Shown piece after piece: positions 8,556 through 16,403 of a stretch of DNA of 64,000 bases; within the stretch, counting starts at the first letter, position 1; each line of letters opens with the position of its first letter. Both the position numbers and the translations under genes were made by a program. A model generated the notes under the pieces. The model was given only the letters and a program-made list of their open reading frames with translations. It did no database searches and was not told where the DNA came from. This stretch comes from Haloplanus ruber (GTDB lineage Archaea; Halobacteriota; Halobacteria; Halobacteriales; Haloferacaceae), in contig NZ_JANHDK010000001.1 in assembly GCF_024494725.1 (NCBI RefSeq), positions 496,001 through 560,000 of the forward strand, read 5' to 3'.

Positions 8556-9526
8556 GCCTCCACGCCGACGTGTCGGCGACGTTCTCCGCGGACGGCGCGG
8601 AGTCGTTCCACGTCGACGCCGAAATCGAGGTGGAACACGGCGAGAGTCTCGTCATCCTCGGCCCCAGCGGGAGCGGGAAGACGCTCCTGTTAGAAACCGT
8701 TGCAGGCTTTCATCCCCACGACGGTCCCGTCACGCTCGACGGCCGGCGCGTGAGCGACACGCCACCCGAAGAGCGCGACTTCGGCTTTGTCTTCCAGGAC
8801 TACGCGCTGTTCCCGCATATGACCGTCCGCGAGAACGTCGACTTCGGGAGTCGCTACCACGGCGACACCCGCGACCCGGACGACCTGCTCGCGGAGCTGG
8901 GTGTAGCCGGGTTAACCGACCGGTATCCGCCCACGCTCTCGGGCGGCGAGAAACAGCGTGTGGCCTTGGCGCGGGCGCTGGCGGTTCGCCCCGCGGTCAT
9001 GCTCCTCGACGAACCCCTCGCGGCGCTCGACGTGCCGACCCGGCAGTCCCTCCGTGACGACCTGGCGGACGTGCTGGCGGATGCGACGGCCGTCTACGTC
9101 ACGCACAACCGGACGACCGCCCGCGCGCTGGCCGACCGCATCGTCATCATGAACGAGGGGAACGTCGTGCAGAGTGGCACCCCCGAGGAGATTTTCTACC
9201 GGCCGGAGTCGCCGATGGTCGCCCGCTTCACCGGGTCGAACGTGATCGACCTCGACGACGCACCGTCGCTCCGTGCGGCGTTCGACGTGGAGAGCGACGA
9301 CGTGGTGACGATCCGGCCCGAGTCGGTCGCCTTCGGTGACGACGGCGACGTGCGCGGAACCGTCGAGCGTGTCGTCCGCGAGGACGCGACCAACCGCGTG
9401 ACCGTCGCCGTCGACCGCGTGACCATCGAGACCTTCACCGAGCAAACACCCGCTGTCGGCGACGAGGTGTGGCTCACACTCCCCGAGAGCGACATTCACG
9501 TCTGTCGGCAAGCGGCAGCGGTCTGA
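8552..9526 (+). CDS. wtpC: Tungstate/molybdate ABC transporter ATP-binding protein
   Basis: A 324-residue ABC ATPase: Walker A GPSGSGKT (about 36-43), Q-loop FVFQDYALFPHMT, signature LSGGEKQRVALARAL (about 128-142), Walker B VMLLDEPLAALD and H-loop VYVTHNRTTA. The C-terminal 100 residues hold a TOBE/Mop-like regulatory domain (RGTVERVVREDATNRVTVAV), common in molybdate/tungstate and sulfate importers. It energises WtpB on the cytoplasmic face. The start overlaps wtpB (ATGA). The start upstream in the same frame lies inside wtpB and is not used. Confidence 0.95.
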   Translation: MSLHADVSATFSADGAESFHVDAEIEVEHGESLVILGPSGSGKTLLLETVAGFHPHDGPVTLDGRRVSDTPPEERDFGFVFQDYALFPHMTVRENVDFGSRYHGDTRDPDDLLAELGVAGLTDRYPPTLSGGEKQRVALARALAVRPAVMLLDEPLAALDVPTRQSLRDDLADVLADATAVYVTHNRTTARALADRIVIMNEGNVVQSGTPEEIFYRPESPMVARFTGSNVIDLDDAPSLRAAFDVESDDVVTIRPESVAFGDDGDVRGTVERVVREDATNRVTVAVDRVTIETFTEQTPAVGDEVWLTLPESDIHVCRQAAAV

Positions 9527-9593
9527 CCCAACGGTCACGAGACGGCCTCGAAACGCCCGTCTTCGGGGGCGTCGGCGCCCGGCCTTCGACGGA

Positions 9594-9684
9594 CTTAAGT
9601 CCGCCATTCTCCACTCTCCGATGAGACAGGCCCACGCCTGTTTCACTGACCCGTAGGAGCGCAAGCGTACTACGGAGGTGAAAG
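9594..9684 (+). promoter_or_regulatory. rpl1 operon promoter and structured leader (candidate L1 autoregulatory site)
   Basis: CTTAAG at 9594-9599 is a TATA-like box predicting a transcript start near 9621, leaving about 63 nt of leader, unusual in this mostly leaderless genome. The leader opens with a perfect hairpin: arms 9623-9631 and 9636-9644 (9 pairs, one of them G-U) around a four-base loop CCAC. It then has a GGAGGTGA Shine-Dalgarno-like run at 9676-9683. In other halophiles and methanogens L1 represses its own operon by binding an mRNA leader that mimics its 23S rRNA site. The hairpin is the obvious candidate here. A mini-ORF of 11 codons starts at 9621. Confidence 0.6.
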
Positions 9685-10323
9685 ATGGCAGATACAATAG
9701 AGCAAGCAGTCTCTCGCGCACTCGACGAGGCACCCCCGCGGAACTTCCGCGAGACGGTCGACCTCGCCGTGAATCTGCGCGACTTGGATCTCAACGACCC
9801 GTCGAATCGCGTCGACGAGAGCGTCGTCCTGCCGGCCGGTACCGGCCAGGAAACGCGCATCGTCGTCTTTGCTACCGGTGAGACCGCCCTCCGTGCGGAG
9901 GAGGTTGCGGACGACGTCCTCAGCCCCGACGAACTCGAAGACCTCGGGGACGACGACGACGCCGCGAAGGACCTCGCCGACGAGACCGACTTCTTCGTCG
10001 CGGAAGCGCCGATGATGCAGGATATCGGTCGCTATCTCGGGACCGTCCTCGGGCCGCGCGGCAAGATGCCGACGCCGCTCCAGCCCGACGACGACGTCGT
10101 CGAGACGGTCGAACGCATGAAAAACACGGTTCAGCTCCGGAGCCGCGACCGTCGCACGTTCCACACGCGCGTCGGCGCGGAGAACATGTCCGCCGAGGAG
10201 ATTGCGGACAACATCGACGTCATCGTCCGCCGCCTCGAGGCGGCCCTGGAGAAAGGACCGCTCAACATCGACTCCATCTTCGTCAAGACGACCATGGGGC
10301 CGTCCGTGGAGGTCGAAGCATGA
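9685..10323 (+). CDS. rpl1: 50S ribosomal protein uL1
   Basis: A 212-residue protein of the L1 stalk, which guides exit of deacylated tRNA and, in archaea, represses its own operon. The family signature appears as [20 protein letters not shown] followed by [14 protein letters not shown] (about 107-140). The N-terminal basic/acidic RNA-binding face begins [20 protein letters not shown]. The C-terminal segment [20 protein letters not shown] is also conserved. Length is normal. A clear GGAGGTGA ribosome-binding site precedes the ATG. The stop overlaps rpl10 (ATGA), so L1, L10 and P1 are coupled. Confidence 0.97.
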   Translation: MADTIEQAVSRALDEAPPRNFRETVDLAVNLRDLDLNDPSNRVDESVVLPAGTGQETRIVVFATGETALRAEEVADDVLSPDELEDLGDDDDAAKDLADETDFFVAEAPMMQDIGRYLGTVLGPRGKMPTPLQPDDDVVETVERMKNTVQLRSRDRRTFHTRVGAENMSAEEIADNIDVIVRRLEAALEKGPLNIDSIFVKTTMGPSVEVEA

Positions 10324-11375
10324 GCGAGAGCGAGGCCGCCCGGCAGACTGAGACGATCCCGCAGTGGAAACGCGAGGAGGTCGACGAACTCGTCGACTTC
10401 GTCGAGTCCTACGCCAGTGTGGGCATCGTCGGCGTCGCCGGCATCCCGAGCCGACAGCTCCAGAACATGCGCCGCGACCTGCACGGGAGTGCGGACGTTC
10501 GGATGAGCCGAAACACGCTCCTCCGTCGCGCGCTCAACGAGGTCGACGAGGGCTACGAGGACCTCTCCGGGTACGTCTCGGGGCAGGTCGCCCTCATCGG
10601 CACCAACGACAACCCGTTCGGTCTCTTCCAGCAACTGGAAGCCTCGAAGACGCCCGCACCGATCAACGCGGGCGAGGTTGCCCCCAACGACATCGTGATC
10701 CCGGAGGGCGACACGGGCGTCGACCCCGGTCCCTTCGTCGGCGAACTCCAACAGGTGGGCGCGGAAGCCCGCATCATGGACGGCTCGATCAAGGTGACCG
10801 CCGACTCGACGGTCCTCGAGACCGGCGAGGAGGTCAGCGACGAACTCGCGAACGTCCTCGGCGAACTGGGGATCGAACCCAAGGAAGTCGGGCTCGACCT
10901 CCGGGCGGTCTTCTCCGAGGGCGTCCTGTTCGAACCCGAAGAACTCGCTATCGACGTCGACGAGTACCGTGCCGACGTGGAGTCGGCCGCGGCCGCCGCG
11001 CGCAACCTCTCGGTCAACGCGGCCTACCCGACCGCCCGCACCGCGGGCACGCTGCTGGCCACGGCGGCCGGCGAAGCCAAGTCGGTGGGTCTCTACGCCG
11101 CCATCGAGGACCCCGAGCTGATGCCGGACCTCGTGGCACAGGCCGACAGCCAGGTGCGCGCTCTCGCGGCGCACATCGACGACGACGAGGCACTCCCGGA
11201 GGAACTGCGCGGCGTGGACGCGCCCGCGGCGACGCCGGAGGCCGACGAGGAGACCGACGCTGACGAGGAATCGAGCGACGAAGACGACGCGGACGCCGAC
11301 ACCGACCCCGACACGGACGACGACGACGACGACGGCGGCGACGCCGGTGAGGGTCTCGGCGCGATGTTCGGCTAA
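10320..11375 (+). CDS. rpl10: 50S ribosomal protein uL10 (acidic stalk protein P0)
   Basis: A 351-residue archaeal P0 homologue: N-terminal rRNA-binding domain ([20 protein letters not shown] to about 100), the archaeal/eukaryal insertion domain (about 105-185), helical spine segments that bind P1 dimers (about 215-285), then a highly acidic D/E linker ending with the stalk tail GEGLGAMFG. The tail recruits translational GTPases. Overlaps rpl1 by 4 bp and is followed by rpl12 after 15 bp. The long aspartate run reflects halophilic adaptation and is the usual low-complexity hinge, not a frameshift product. Confidence 0.96.
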   Translation: MSESEAARQTETIPQWKREEVDELVDFVESYASVGIVGVAGIPSRQLQNMRRDLHGSADVRMSRNTLLRRALNEVDEGYEDLSGYVSGQVALIGTNDNPFGLFQQLEASKTPAPINAGEVAPNDIVIPEGDTGVDPGPFVGELQQVGAEARIMDGSIKVTADSTVLETGEEVSDELANVLGELGIEPKEVGLDLRAVFSEGVLFEPEELAIDVDEYRADVESAAAAARNLSVNAAYPTARTAGTLLATAAGEAKSVGLYAAIEDPELMPDLVAQADSQVRALAAHIDDDEALPEELRGVDAPAATPEADEETDADEESSDEDDADADTDPDTDDDDDDGGDAGEGLGAMFG

Positions 11376-11390
11376 CTACGGAGACAAACA

Positions 11391-11735
11391 ATGGAATACG
11401 TTTACGCAGCACTCATCCTGAACGAGAACGACGAAGAGATCAACGAAGACAACGTGACCGCGGTCCTGGAAGCCGCCGGCGTCGACGTGGAGCAGTCCCG
11501 CGTGAAGGCGCTGGTCGCCGCCCTCGAGGACGTCGACATCGAGGACGCTATCGATACGGCCGCTGCCGCGCCCGCCGCCGGCGGTGCCGCTGGTGGCGCC
11601 GCAGGTAGCGACGACGACGACGAGGACGACGGCGACGAAGCCGCCGACGAGGCCGAGGAAGAGGACGCCGCCGCCGACGAAGAAGAAGAGGACGAAGAGG
11701 CCAGCGGCGAGGGCCTCGGCGAACTCTTCGGCTAA
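11391..11735 (+). CDS. rpl12: 50S ribosomal protein P1 (L12-type stalk protein)
   Basis: A 114-residue stalk protein beginning [20 protein letters not shown], the N-terminal dimerisation helix-hairpin domain (1-60). An Ala/Gly hinge and an acidic tail ending GEGLGELFG follow; the tail parallels the P0 tail and binds elongation factors. It is the last gene of the rpl1-rpl10-rpl12 unit. An ACGGAG ribosome-binding motif lies in the 15-bp gap after rpl10. Downstream, T-rich GATTCTTTC near 11775 could end the transcript. Confidence 0.96.
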   Translation: MEYVYAALILNENDEEINEDNVTAVLEAAGVDVEQSRVKALVAALEDVDIEDAIDTAAAAPAAGGAAGGAAGSDDDDEDDGDEAADEAEEEDAAADEEEEDEEASGEGLGELFG

Positions 11736-11870
11736 TTCGGCCACGACCGCTTCGGCGGACTCAGCCACGAACCTTCGATTCTTTCAGGGCACCACTCTCG
11801 CGAGCGCCGCGGCCGTCGGTCGCGTGTCGCTCCGGGGATTGAAACCCGATGCCGCGGCCACCGCCGCGGG

Positions 11871-13088
11871 ATGGGGGTCGTCACGCCAGTCGGCGTCACC
11901 ACGCTCGGCTACGTCCTCGTCGGCGTTGCCCTCGGGACGTGTAGCGGGCTAACGCCCGGCTTACACGCGAACAACTTCGCGCTGTTGCTCGCCTCCGTCG
12001 TGCCCGCCCTTCCCGGCCCGCCGCTGGCCCTCGGAGCGGCCATGCTCGTGGCCGGCGTGGTCCACACCTTCCTCGACGTGGTGCCGGCGCTGGCCCTCGG
12101 GGTACCGGACCCCGCCACGGCGGCGGTCACGCTCCCGGGACATCGGCTGGTGCTGGACGGACGGGGCCGCGAGGCGCTTCGCCTCTCTGCGCTCGGGAGC
12201 GGGCTGGCCGTCCTCGTCGCACTGCCGGTCGCCGTCCCCTTGACTCACGCCGTCGAGGCCGTCTATCCGACGCTCCGGCGCCACCTTCCCCTCGTGCTGG
12301 CCGGCGTGGCACTCGTCGTCGTCGCCACCGAACCCACCTGGCGGCGCCGCCTCGCTGCGACTGGGACCGTCGTCGTCGCCGCCGGCCTCGGGTGGGCGAC
12401 GCTCGATCTCGACCCGACCGGTCCCGTCGCGGCCGGAGGCGTCCTCGCGCCGCTATTTGCCGGCCTGTTCGGGGCGCCCGTGTTGATCGAAGCGCTCGAC
12501 GGTGACGGCGTCCCGCCGCAGGCCGATCCGACGGTCACCCTCGACAGGCTGACCGTCCTCGGAACGGCGAGCGCCGGCGCCGGTGCAGGCGCGCTTGTCG
12601 GCTACCTCCCGGGTGTCTCCGCCGCCGTCGGGACGGTTCTCGTCTTACCGACCGTGCCCGGTCGCTCCGGCGCACGCGGGTTTCTCGTCGCCTCCAGCGG
12701 AGCTACCACGGCCAATACGGTGTTTGCCCTCTTCGCGCTCGTCGCACTCGGGTCGCCCCGTACCGGGGTGATGGTCGCGATGGATCGAATCTCGGCCACT
12801 GGGCCCTTGCTCCCACTCGTCGGGGCGACCTGTCTCGCGGCCGCCGCTGGCTTTGCCCTCGTCGTCTCCGTCGGCGACACGTACCTCCGGACGGTCGGCC
12901 GCCTCGATTACACCCGCGTGTCGCTCGGAACCGGGTGTCTGCTGGTCGCTGTCGCCTACCTGTTCGCGGGCGTTCCGGGGCTGGCAGTGTTCGCGCTCGC
13001 GGCGCTCGTGGGCCTGCTTCCGGTGGCGCTCGGCGTCCGGCGGGTTCACCTGATGGCGGTGCTCGCACCCGCAATCGTCGCACCGTAG
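11871..13088 (+). CDS. TctA-like (COG1784) tripartite tricarboxylate-type permease
   Basis: A 405-residue very hydrophobic protein with about ten membrane segments. It shows the duplicated TctA/DUF112 motif: first copy LGTCSGLTPGLHANNFALLL (about 22-41), second copy GALVGYLPGVSAAVGTVLVL (about 243-262). Archaeal members of this branch are stand-alone, without TctB or TctC partners nearby, so the substrate is unknown; the name is structural, not a proven tricarboxylate function. The ATG at 11871 lies 135 bp after rpl12 with GC-rich sequence between. Convergent or divergent partners are absent; the next gene is co-directional. Confidence 0.85.
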   Translation: MGVVTPVGVTTLGYVLVGVALGTCSGLTPGLHANNFALLLASVVPALPGPPLALGAAMLVAGVVHTFLDVVPALALGVPDPATAAVTLPGHRLVLDGRGREALRLSALGSGLAVLVALPVAVPLTHAVEAVYPTLRRHLPLVLAGVALVVVATEPTWRRRLAATGTVVVAAGLGWATLDLDPTGPVAAGGVLAPLFAGLFGAPVLIEALDGDGVPPQADPTVTLDRLTVLGTASAGAGAGALVGYLPGVSAAVGTVLVLPTVPGRSGARGFLVASSGATTANTVFALFALVALGSPRTGVMVAMDRISATGPLLPLVGATCLAAAAGFALVVSVGDTYLRTVGRLDYTRVSLGTGCLLVAVAYLFAGVPGLAVFALAALVGLLPVALGVRRVHLMAVLAPAIVAP

Positions 13089-13178
13089 GTCGACCGCCCG
13101 TCGCCGGTTCCCACGTCCGAGGAATCGACGTTCGTGTTTATTCGGTTATAGGTACGAGAGACACGTGGGTGATCCCGT

Positions 13179-13523
13179 ATGGCCACACAGCCGCTGACCG
13201 CCGCCGACCGGAAACGTCAGGCGGCACTCGATGCGCTCCCGCCGATAGAGCGGTTGGAATCCGACGGACGGCTCCGCGTCACCCGCGGCTTTCGCGGGCT
13301 CTCGCCGTCGCAGGCGGTCGGATACCTGGAGTCGCTCGGCGGCGACCAGGTGGACGAGCGGACGGTCGAGGGGCCGGGGTGGACGGCGACGCTCGACACC
13401 CGGACGATACCCGTCGGCGCGTACCGACTGACGGAGGTGCTCGTCACCTGGGAGGGAACTCCCGCGGCCGTCGAAGCGGTGGTGTTGCGGTTCAGACTCA
13501 AGGCGTTCAGGGCGCCCGGGTGA
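13179..13523 (+). CDS. Conserved-looking hypothetical protein, 114 aa
   Basis: No family recognised with confidence. The 114-residue protein has an N-terminal helix (AADRKRQAALDALPPIERLE) and then an alternating beta-rich body (GRLRVTRGFRGLSPSQAVGY, TATLDTRTIPVGAYRLTEVL, VEAVVLRFRLKAFRAPG). It is soluble, with no cysteines and no signal peptide. It is slightly basic for a haloarchaeal protein, which may suggest nucleic-acid contact. The TATA-like GGTTATAGG near 13144-13152 lies about 30 nt upstream and supports the start. Its place between a permease and translation genes gives no functional clue. Confidence 0.7.
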   Translation: MATQPLTAADRKRQAALDALPPIERLESDGRLRVTRGFRGLSPSQAVGYLESLGGDQVDERTVEGPGWTATLDTRTIPVGAYRLTEVLVTWEGTPAAVEAVVLRFRLKAFRAPG

Positions 13524-13576
13524 GCGGGTAGCGTCGCCGTCTCCGCCGGTTCGTGGCCCGAAACCCGAAAGACAAC

Positions 13577-13607
13577 GATTAAAACCCGCGAGCGGGTTCG
13601 TCACTGT
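13577..13607 (+). promoter_or_regulatory. Promoter with 7-bp inverted repeat before the zinc-finger gene
   Basis: GATTAAAA (13578-13584) is a TATA-like box about 27 nt before the ATG at 13608. Overlapping its end is a perfect inverted repeat AACCCGC-GA-GCGGGTT (13583-13598). Its position between TATA box and transcription start is typical for an archaeal repressor site. Confidence 0.5.
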
Positions 13608-13787
13608 ATGAGTCAGACGGAAGGAAAGCAGGAGCGCCAATGTGTCTCCTGTGGCATCAACATCTCCGGGATGAGCGCCGCCTCGTTCAAATGCCCGGAC
13701 TGCGGGCAGCAGATCTACCGCTGTGCGAAATGTCGCAAACAGAGCAACCTCTACGAGTGCCCGGACTGCGGGTTCAGGGGGCCGTAA
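13608..13787 (+). CDS. Small zinc-finger protein (HVO_2753-like), 59 aa
   Basis: A 59-residue microprotein with four CxxC knuckles that make two zinc sites: C12-C15 (QCVSCG), C29-C32 (KCPDCG), C39-C42 (RCAKCR) and C51-C54 (ECPDCG). This spacing matches the archaeal DUF1610-type zinc-finger microprotein whose Haloferax representative is HVO_2753. It lies 2 bp upstream of the EF-1beta gene, the same arrangement as in Haloferax, so it is probably co-transcribed with translation genes; an RNA- or ribosome-related role is plausible but unproven. The start is supported by a TATA box 27 nt upstream. Confidence 0.93.
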   Translation: MSQTEGKQERQCVSCGINISGMSAASFKCPDCGQQIYRCAKCRKQSNLYECPDCGFRGP

Positions 13788-13789
13788 GG

Positions 13790-14056
13790 ATGGGCAAGGT
13801 CGCTGCGAAGATGAAGGTCATGCCGGAGAGTCCCGACATCGACCTGGACGACCTGCAGGAGCGACTCGAAGCGTCGCTTCCGGAGGGCGCGAAGATCAAC
13901 GGCTTCGAGCGCGACGAAGTTGCGTTCGGACTGGTCGCACTGCTCCCGACCGTGATCGTTCCCGACGACGCAGGCGGAACCGAGGCCGTCGAGGAGTCGT
14001 TCTCCGGCGTCGACGGCGTCGAGAGCGTCGGCGTCGAGAACGTCGGCCGCATCTGA
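13790..14056 (+). CDS. aef1b: Translation elongation factor aEF-1 beta
   Basis: An 88-residue guanine-nucleotide exchange factor for EF-1 alpha. It has the ferredoxin-like fold: beta strand [20 protein letters not shown], helix [10 protein letters not shown], strand [20 protein letters not shown] and the C-terminal [15 protein letters not shown]. The last strand-turn inserts near the Mg site of EF-1 alpha in the related complexes. Length is normal for archaea. It starts 2 bp after the zinc-finger gene. A longer in-frame reading would run through that gene and is not used. Confidence 0.95.
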   Translation: MGKVAAKMKVMPESPDIDLDDLQERLEASLPEGAKINGFERDEVAFGLVALLPTVIVPDDAGGTEAVEESFSGVDGVESVGVENVGRI

Positions 14057-14070
14057 GCCGCGGAACGCAC

Positions 14071-14108
14071 CATTTATAATCGCCACCGCAGTATTCACCT
14101 TCACGACA
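14071..14108 (+). promoter_or_regulatory. eL21-rpoF promoter
   Basis: CATTTATAATC at 14071-14081 is a near-consensus haloarchaeal TATA box 33 nt before the ATG at 14109, predicting a transcript with a leader of only a few nucleotides. Confidence 0.65.
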
Positions 14109-14399
14109 ATGCCGAGTTCAAACGGTCCGCTGAACGGGACGCGCGGTAAGCTCTCGAACGACCCGCGGGACCGCGGTGCGTCCCCCCCTCAGCGCGCGAT
14201 TCAGGAGTACGACGACGGTCAGAAAGTCCACCTCAACATCGACCCGAGCGTCCCCGAGGGCCGATTCCACCCCCGGTTCAACGGCCACACCGGAACCGTG
14301 GTCGGGACGCAGGGCAGCGCCTTCAAAGTCGAGATCAACGACGGCGGGAAGGACAAGACGGTCATCGTACGCCCGGCCCACCTCAAGGCCCAGCAGTAG
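14109..14399 (+). CDS. rpl21e: 50S ribosomal protein eL21
   Basis: A 96-residue SH3-like ribosomal protein. Diagnostic segments: [20 protein letters not shown] at the start, [20 protein letters not shown] (about 39-58) and [20 protein letters not shown], the beta-barrel rRNA contact. Length and start match archaeal eL21. Its own TATA box lies just upstream, and rpoF follows after 9 bp, the usual archaeal pairing of eL21 with the RNA polymerase F subunit. Confidence 0.97.
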   Translation: MPSSNGPLNGTRGKLSNDPRDRGASPPQRAIQEYDDGQKVHLNIDPSVPEGRFHPRFNGHTGTVVGTQGSAFKVEINDGGKDKTVIVRPAHLKAQQ

Positions 14400-14408
14400 A
14401 GTCGCCCG

Positions 14409-14765
14409 ATGAGTATCTTCAAAGAACAAATCGACGAGGAGTACGTCACCGTCTCGGAGGTCAAGGACCTCCTCGCCGACGTCGAAGCCGAGCGTGCCGC
14501 GGACGTCGACCGCGAGATGCGGTACGAACTCGCCCGCGCCATCGAGCACGCCAACACCTTCGCCGTCCTCGGTGCCGAGGAGTCCCGCGAACTCGTCGAG
14601 GACCTCCTCGAACTCGACCAGGTCGACGCGGAGGCGGCGTTCAAAGTCGCTGACCTTCTCCCGCAGGACCGCGACGAACTCCGGTCGGTGTTCGCCCACG
14701 GCCGCTACTCGCTCGACGGCGACGAACTCGACGAGATTCTGAACGTCGTGGCGAAGTACGCCTGA
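14409..14765 (+). CDS. rpoF: DNA-directed RNA polymerase subunit Rpo4 (RpoF)
   Basis: A 118-residue HRDC-like Rpb4 homologue that pairs with Rpo7 (RpoE) to form the polymerase stalk, which helps open complexes and binds nascent RNA. Visible family features are the N-terminal TVSEVKDLLADVEAERAADV helix, RAIEHANTFAVLGAEESREL (about 44-63), and the C-terminal helices DRDELRSVFAHGRYSLDGDE. Follows rpl21e by 9 bp. In many haloarchaea a DUF655 gene and ksgA come next; here an unrelated convergent response-regulator gene follows after 24 bp. Confidence 0.94.
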   Translation: MSIFKEQIDEEYVTVSEVKDLLADVEAERAADVDREMRYELARAIEHANTFAVLGAEESRELVEDLLELDQVDAEAAFKVADLLPQDRDELRSVFAHGRYSLDGDELDEILNVVAKYA

Positions 14766-14789
14766 CCGCGCCACCCGCTCGGCGGCCGT

Positions 14790-15365
14790 TCACTCGTCCT
14801 CTATCTCGGTGATTCCCGTGACCGCCTGCTCGAAGGCCTCGGGATCCATCTCGCCGACCGTCTCCGATGTCCTGGCGTCGAGTTCCGCCGCCCGCTCGCT
14901 CAGCCCCTGGTACTCCTCGCTCTCGGCGAGTTCGCTCCGCGATTTTTCGGCCTCTAGGGCCGCCATCTTCTCCGCGATGGCGAACCGCTCACGCACCTGC
15001 TCGTCGTAGTCGGCAAGCGTTAGCAGGCCGTCGACGGTTTCCCGGAGTTCCGCCTCTTCGACGGGTTTCGTCAGGTAGGCGTCGAACGGCATCTCGGCGA
15101 TATCGAAGTCGGGATCGACGGCCGTCACCATCGCGACCCGAACCTCGGACCCCCGTTCCCTGATGGTCGAGAGAACCTCCTGTCCGGACAAGCCCGGCAT
15201 TCGACGGTCGAGTAAGACCACGTCGGCGTCACTTACTTTCTGGAGGGCCTCCTCCCCGCCGTAGGCTTTCAGGACATCGTAGTCCTCGGAGAACGCGAGA
15301 GCGTAGACGTCGACGATATCCGCTTCGTCGTCGACGAGAAGGACGGTCGGCTGCGCTGTTGGCAT
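14790..15365 (-). CDS. Response regulator with HalX domain
   Basis: A 191-residue protein. The CheY-like receiver occupies residues 1-115: acidic pocket D12-D13 in LLVDDEADI, phospho-acceptor D53 in VVLLDRRMPG, switch T81 in AMVTAVDP and K100 in DAYLTKPV. The last 75 residues form the coiled, charged HalX domain found in haloarchaeal regulators (RERFAIAEKMAALEAEKSRS). There is no DNA-binding HTH, so output is probably by protein contact. No kinase lies next to it; a histidine kinase is at 46 kb in this window, but pairing is not shown. Confidence 0.9.
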   Translation of the reverse strand: MPTAQPTVLLVDDEADIVDVYALAFSEDYDVLKAYGGEEALQKVSDADVVLLDRRMPGLSGQEVLSTIRERGSEVRVAMVTAVDPDFDIAEMPFDAYLTKPVEEAELRETVDGLLTLADYDEQVRERFAIAEKMAALEAEKSRSELAESEEYQGLSERAAELDARTSETVGEMDPEAFEQAVTGITEIEDE

Positions 15366-15579
15366 CGTGTGCTATCGGACGCCGAAGGGGTTAAACGGTG
15401 GGGATCGACCCCGAGAGGCACCTCGCTCGGGCCGCTGACTCGCCCGTCGAATCGCCGCCTACCTCCGCCCGCGGGGGCCGCGGCTCCGGAGCGAGCCACG
15501 CCTGGACGACGAGGAGGACGGACACGGCGTAGACGGGTCCCTCCCGGCGTGGCTCGGTCGCCTTCTCACTGGGGTCGTG

Positions 15580-16215
15580 TTACTCGTCCGTGGGTCGCAG
15601 GTCCTGTACCGTCGGCACCTCCCAGTTTCGTGTGACCGCGATCAGGCGTACCGCCGCGGTCACCGTCGCACACGCAATCGCGGCACCGCCGTCGATCACG
15701 CCGAGACCGTCCACGAGCCAGTATGTGCCTCCACCCACCACCGCACAGCTCGCGTAGAAGTCGTCGAACAGGATGAAGGGGGATCGGTCGAGGAGGATGT
15801 CCGCGAACGCACCGCCGCCGACCGCGTTGATCGTTGCGATGGCGACAACGCCGAACGCCGAGGTGCCGACGTTGCTCGCGACGATGGCGCCGGTCGTCGC
15901 GAACGCGGCGAGACCGACCGCGTCCGAGACGACGGTGACGGCGTGTTGATCGGGGGCTTGCAGACGGAGGCTCAACACGACCGCCAGCCCGACGCCCAGT
16001 AGACCCAGGCCAATCTCGGCCGGCGACCGAAGGACGAGCGGCACCCGGTTGACGAGAAGGTCGCGCGTGACGCCGCCGACGAAGGCTGTCGCCAGTCCGA
16101 CGACCACGACGCCGAACAGGTCGAACTCCTCGCGGATCGCCTTGGCCGCGCCGACGAGCGCGAACGCGATCAACCCGGTCGTGTTCACGACGGTAAACGG
16201 ATCGCTAAACAGCAT
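15580..16215 (-). CDS. TRIC/UPF0126 family trimeric intracellular cation channel-like protein
   Basis: A protein of about 211 residues with seven predicted membrane helices in two repeated halves, each with a glycine-rich kink: VGGVTRDLLVNRVPLVL in the first and VGGGAFADILLDRSPFIL in the second. This duplicated GG(x)xRD-like motif is diagnostic for UPF0126, whose members are prokaryotic TRIC-type cation channels. The ATG at 16215 (MLFSDPFTVVNTTG) gives family length. A GGAGGT motif just upstream would also suit a GTG six bases earlier, so the exact start is uncertain. Divergent from the SLC13 carrier. Confidence 0.85.
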   Translation of the reverse strand: MLFSDPFTVVNTTGLIAFALVGAAKAIREEFDLFGVVVVGLATAFVGGVTRDLLVNRVPLVLRSPAEIGLGLLGVGLAVVLSLRLQAPDQHAVTVVSDAVGLAAFATTGAIVASNVGTSAFGVVAIATINAVGGGAFADILLDRSPFILFDDFYASCAVVGGGTYWLVDGLGVIDGGAAIACATVTAAVRLIAVTRNWEVPTVQDLRPTDE

Positions 16216-16403
16216 CGACACCAAGTCCCGGATCACTACCTCCGCGTACGCCGAGCGGCGTCTTGAGTGCCCCGTCTCGTCGTGTGTGCCGTTCGTGGGC
16301 TTCGACCTGTCAGCCGTCACGGGCGCGGGGCGACCGTGTCGGCGCCACGGCCTCATCCTCGGCGGACGGCTAGCTTTTTTCGGCTCGCCGACATCCGTAT
16401 CGT

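Noticed and set aside
11270-11375. Aspartate-rich run in rpl10 as a repeat element
   Set aside because: It is the normal acidic hinge of the haloarchaeal P0 stalk protein.
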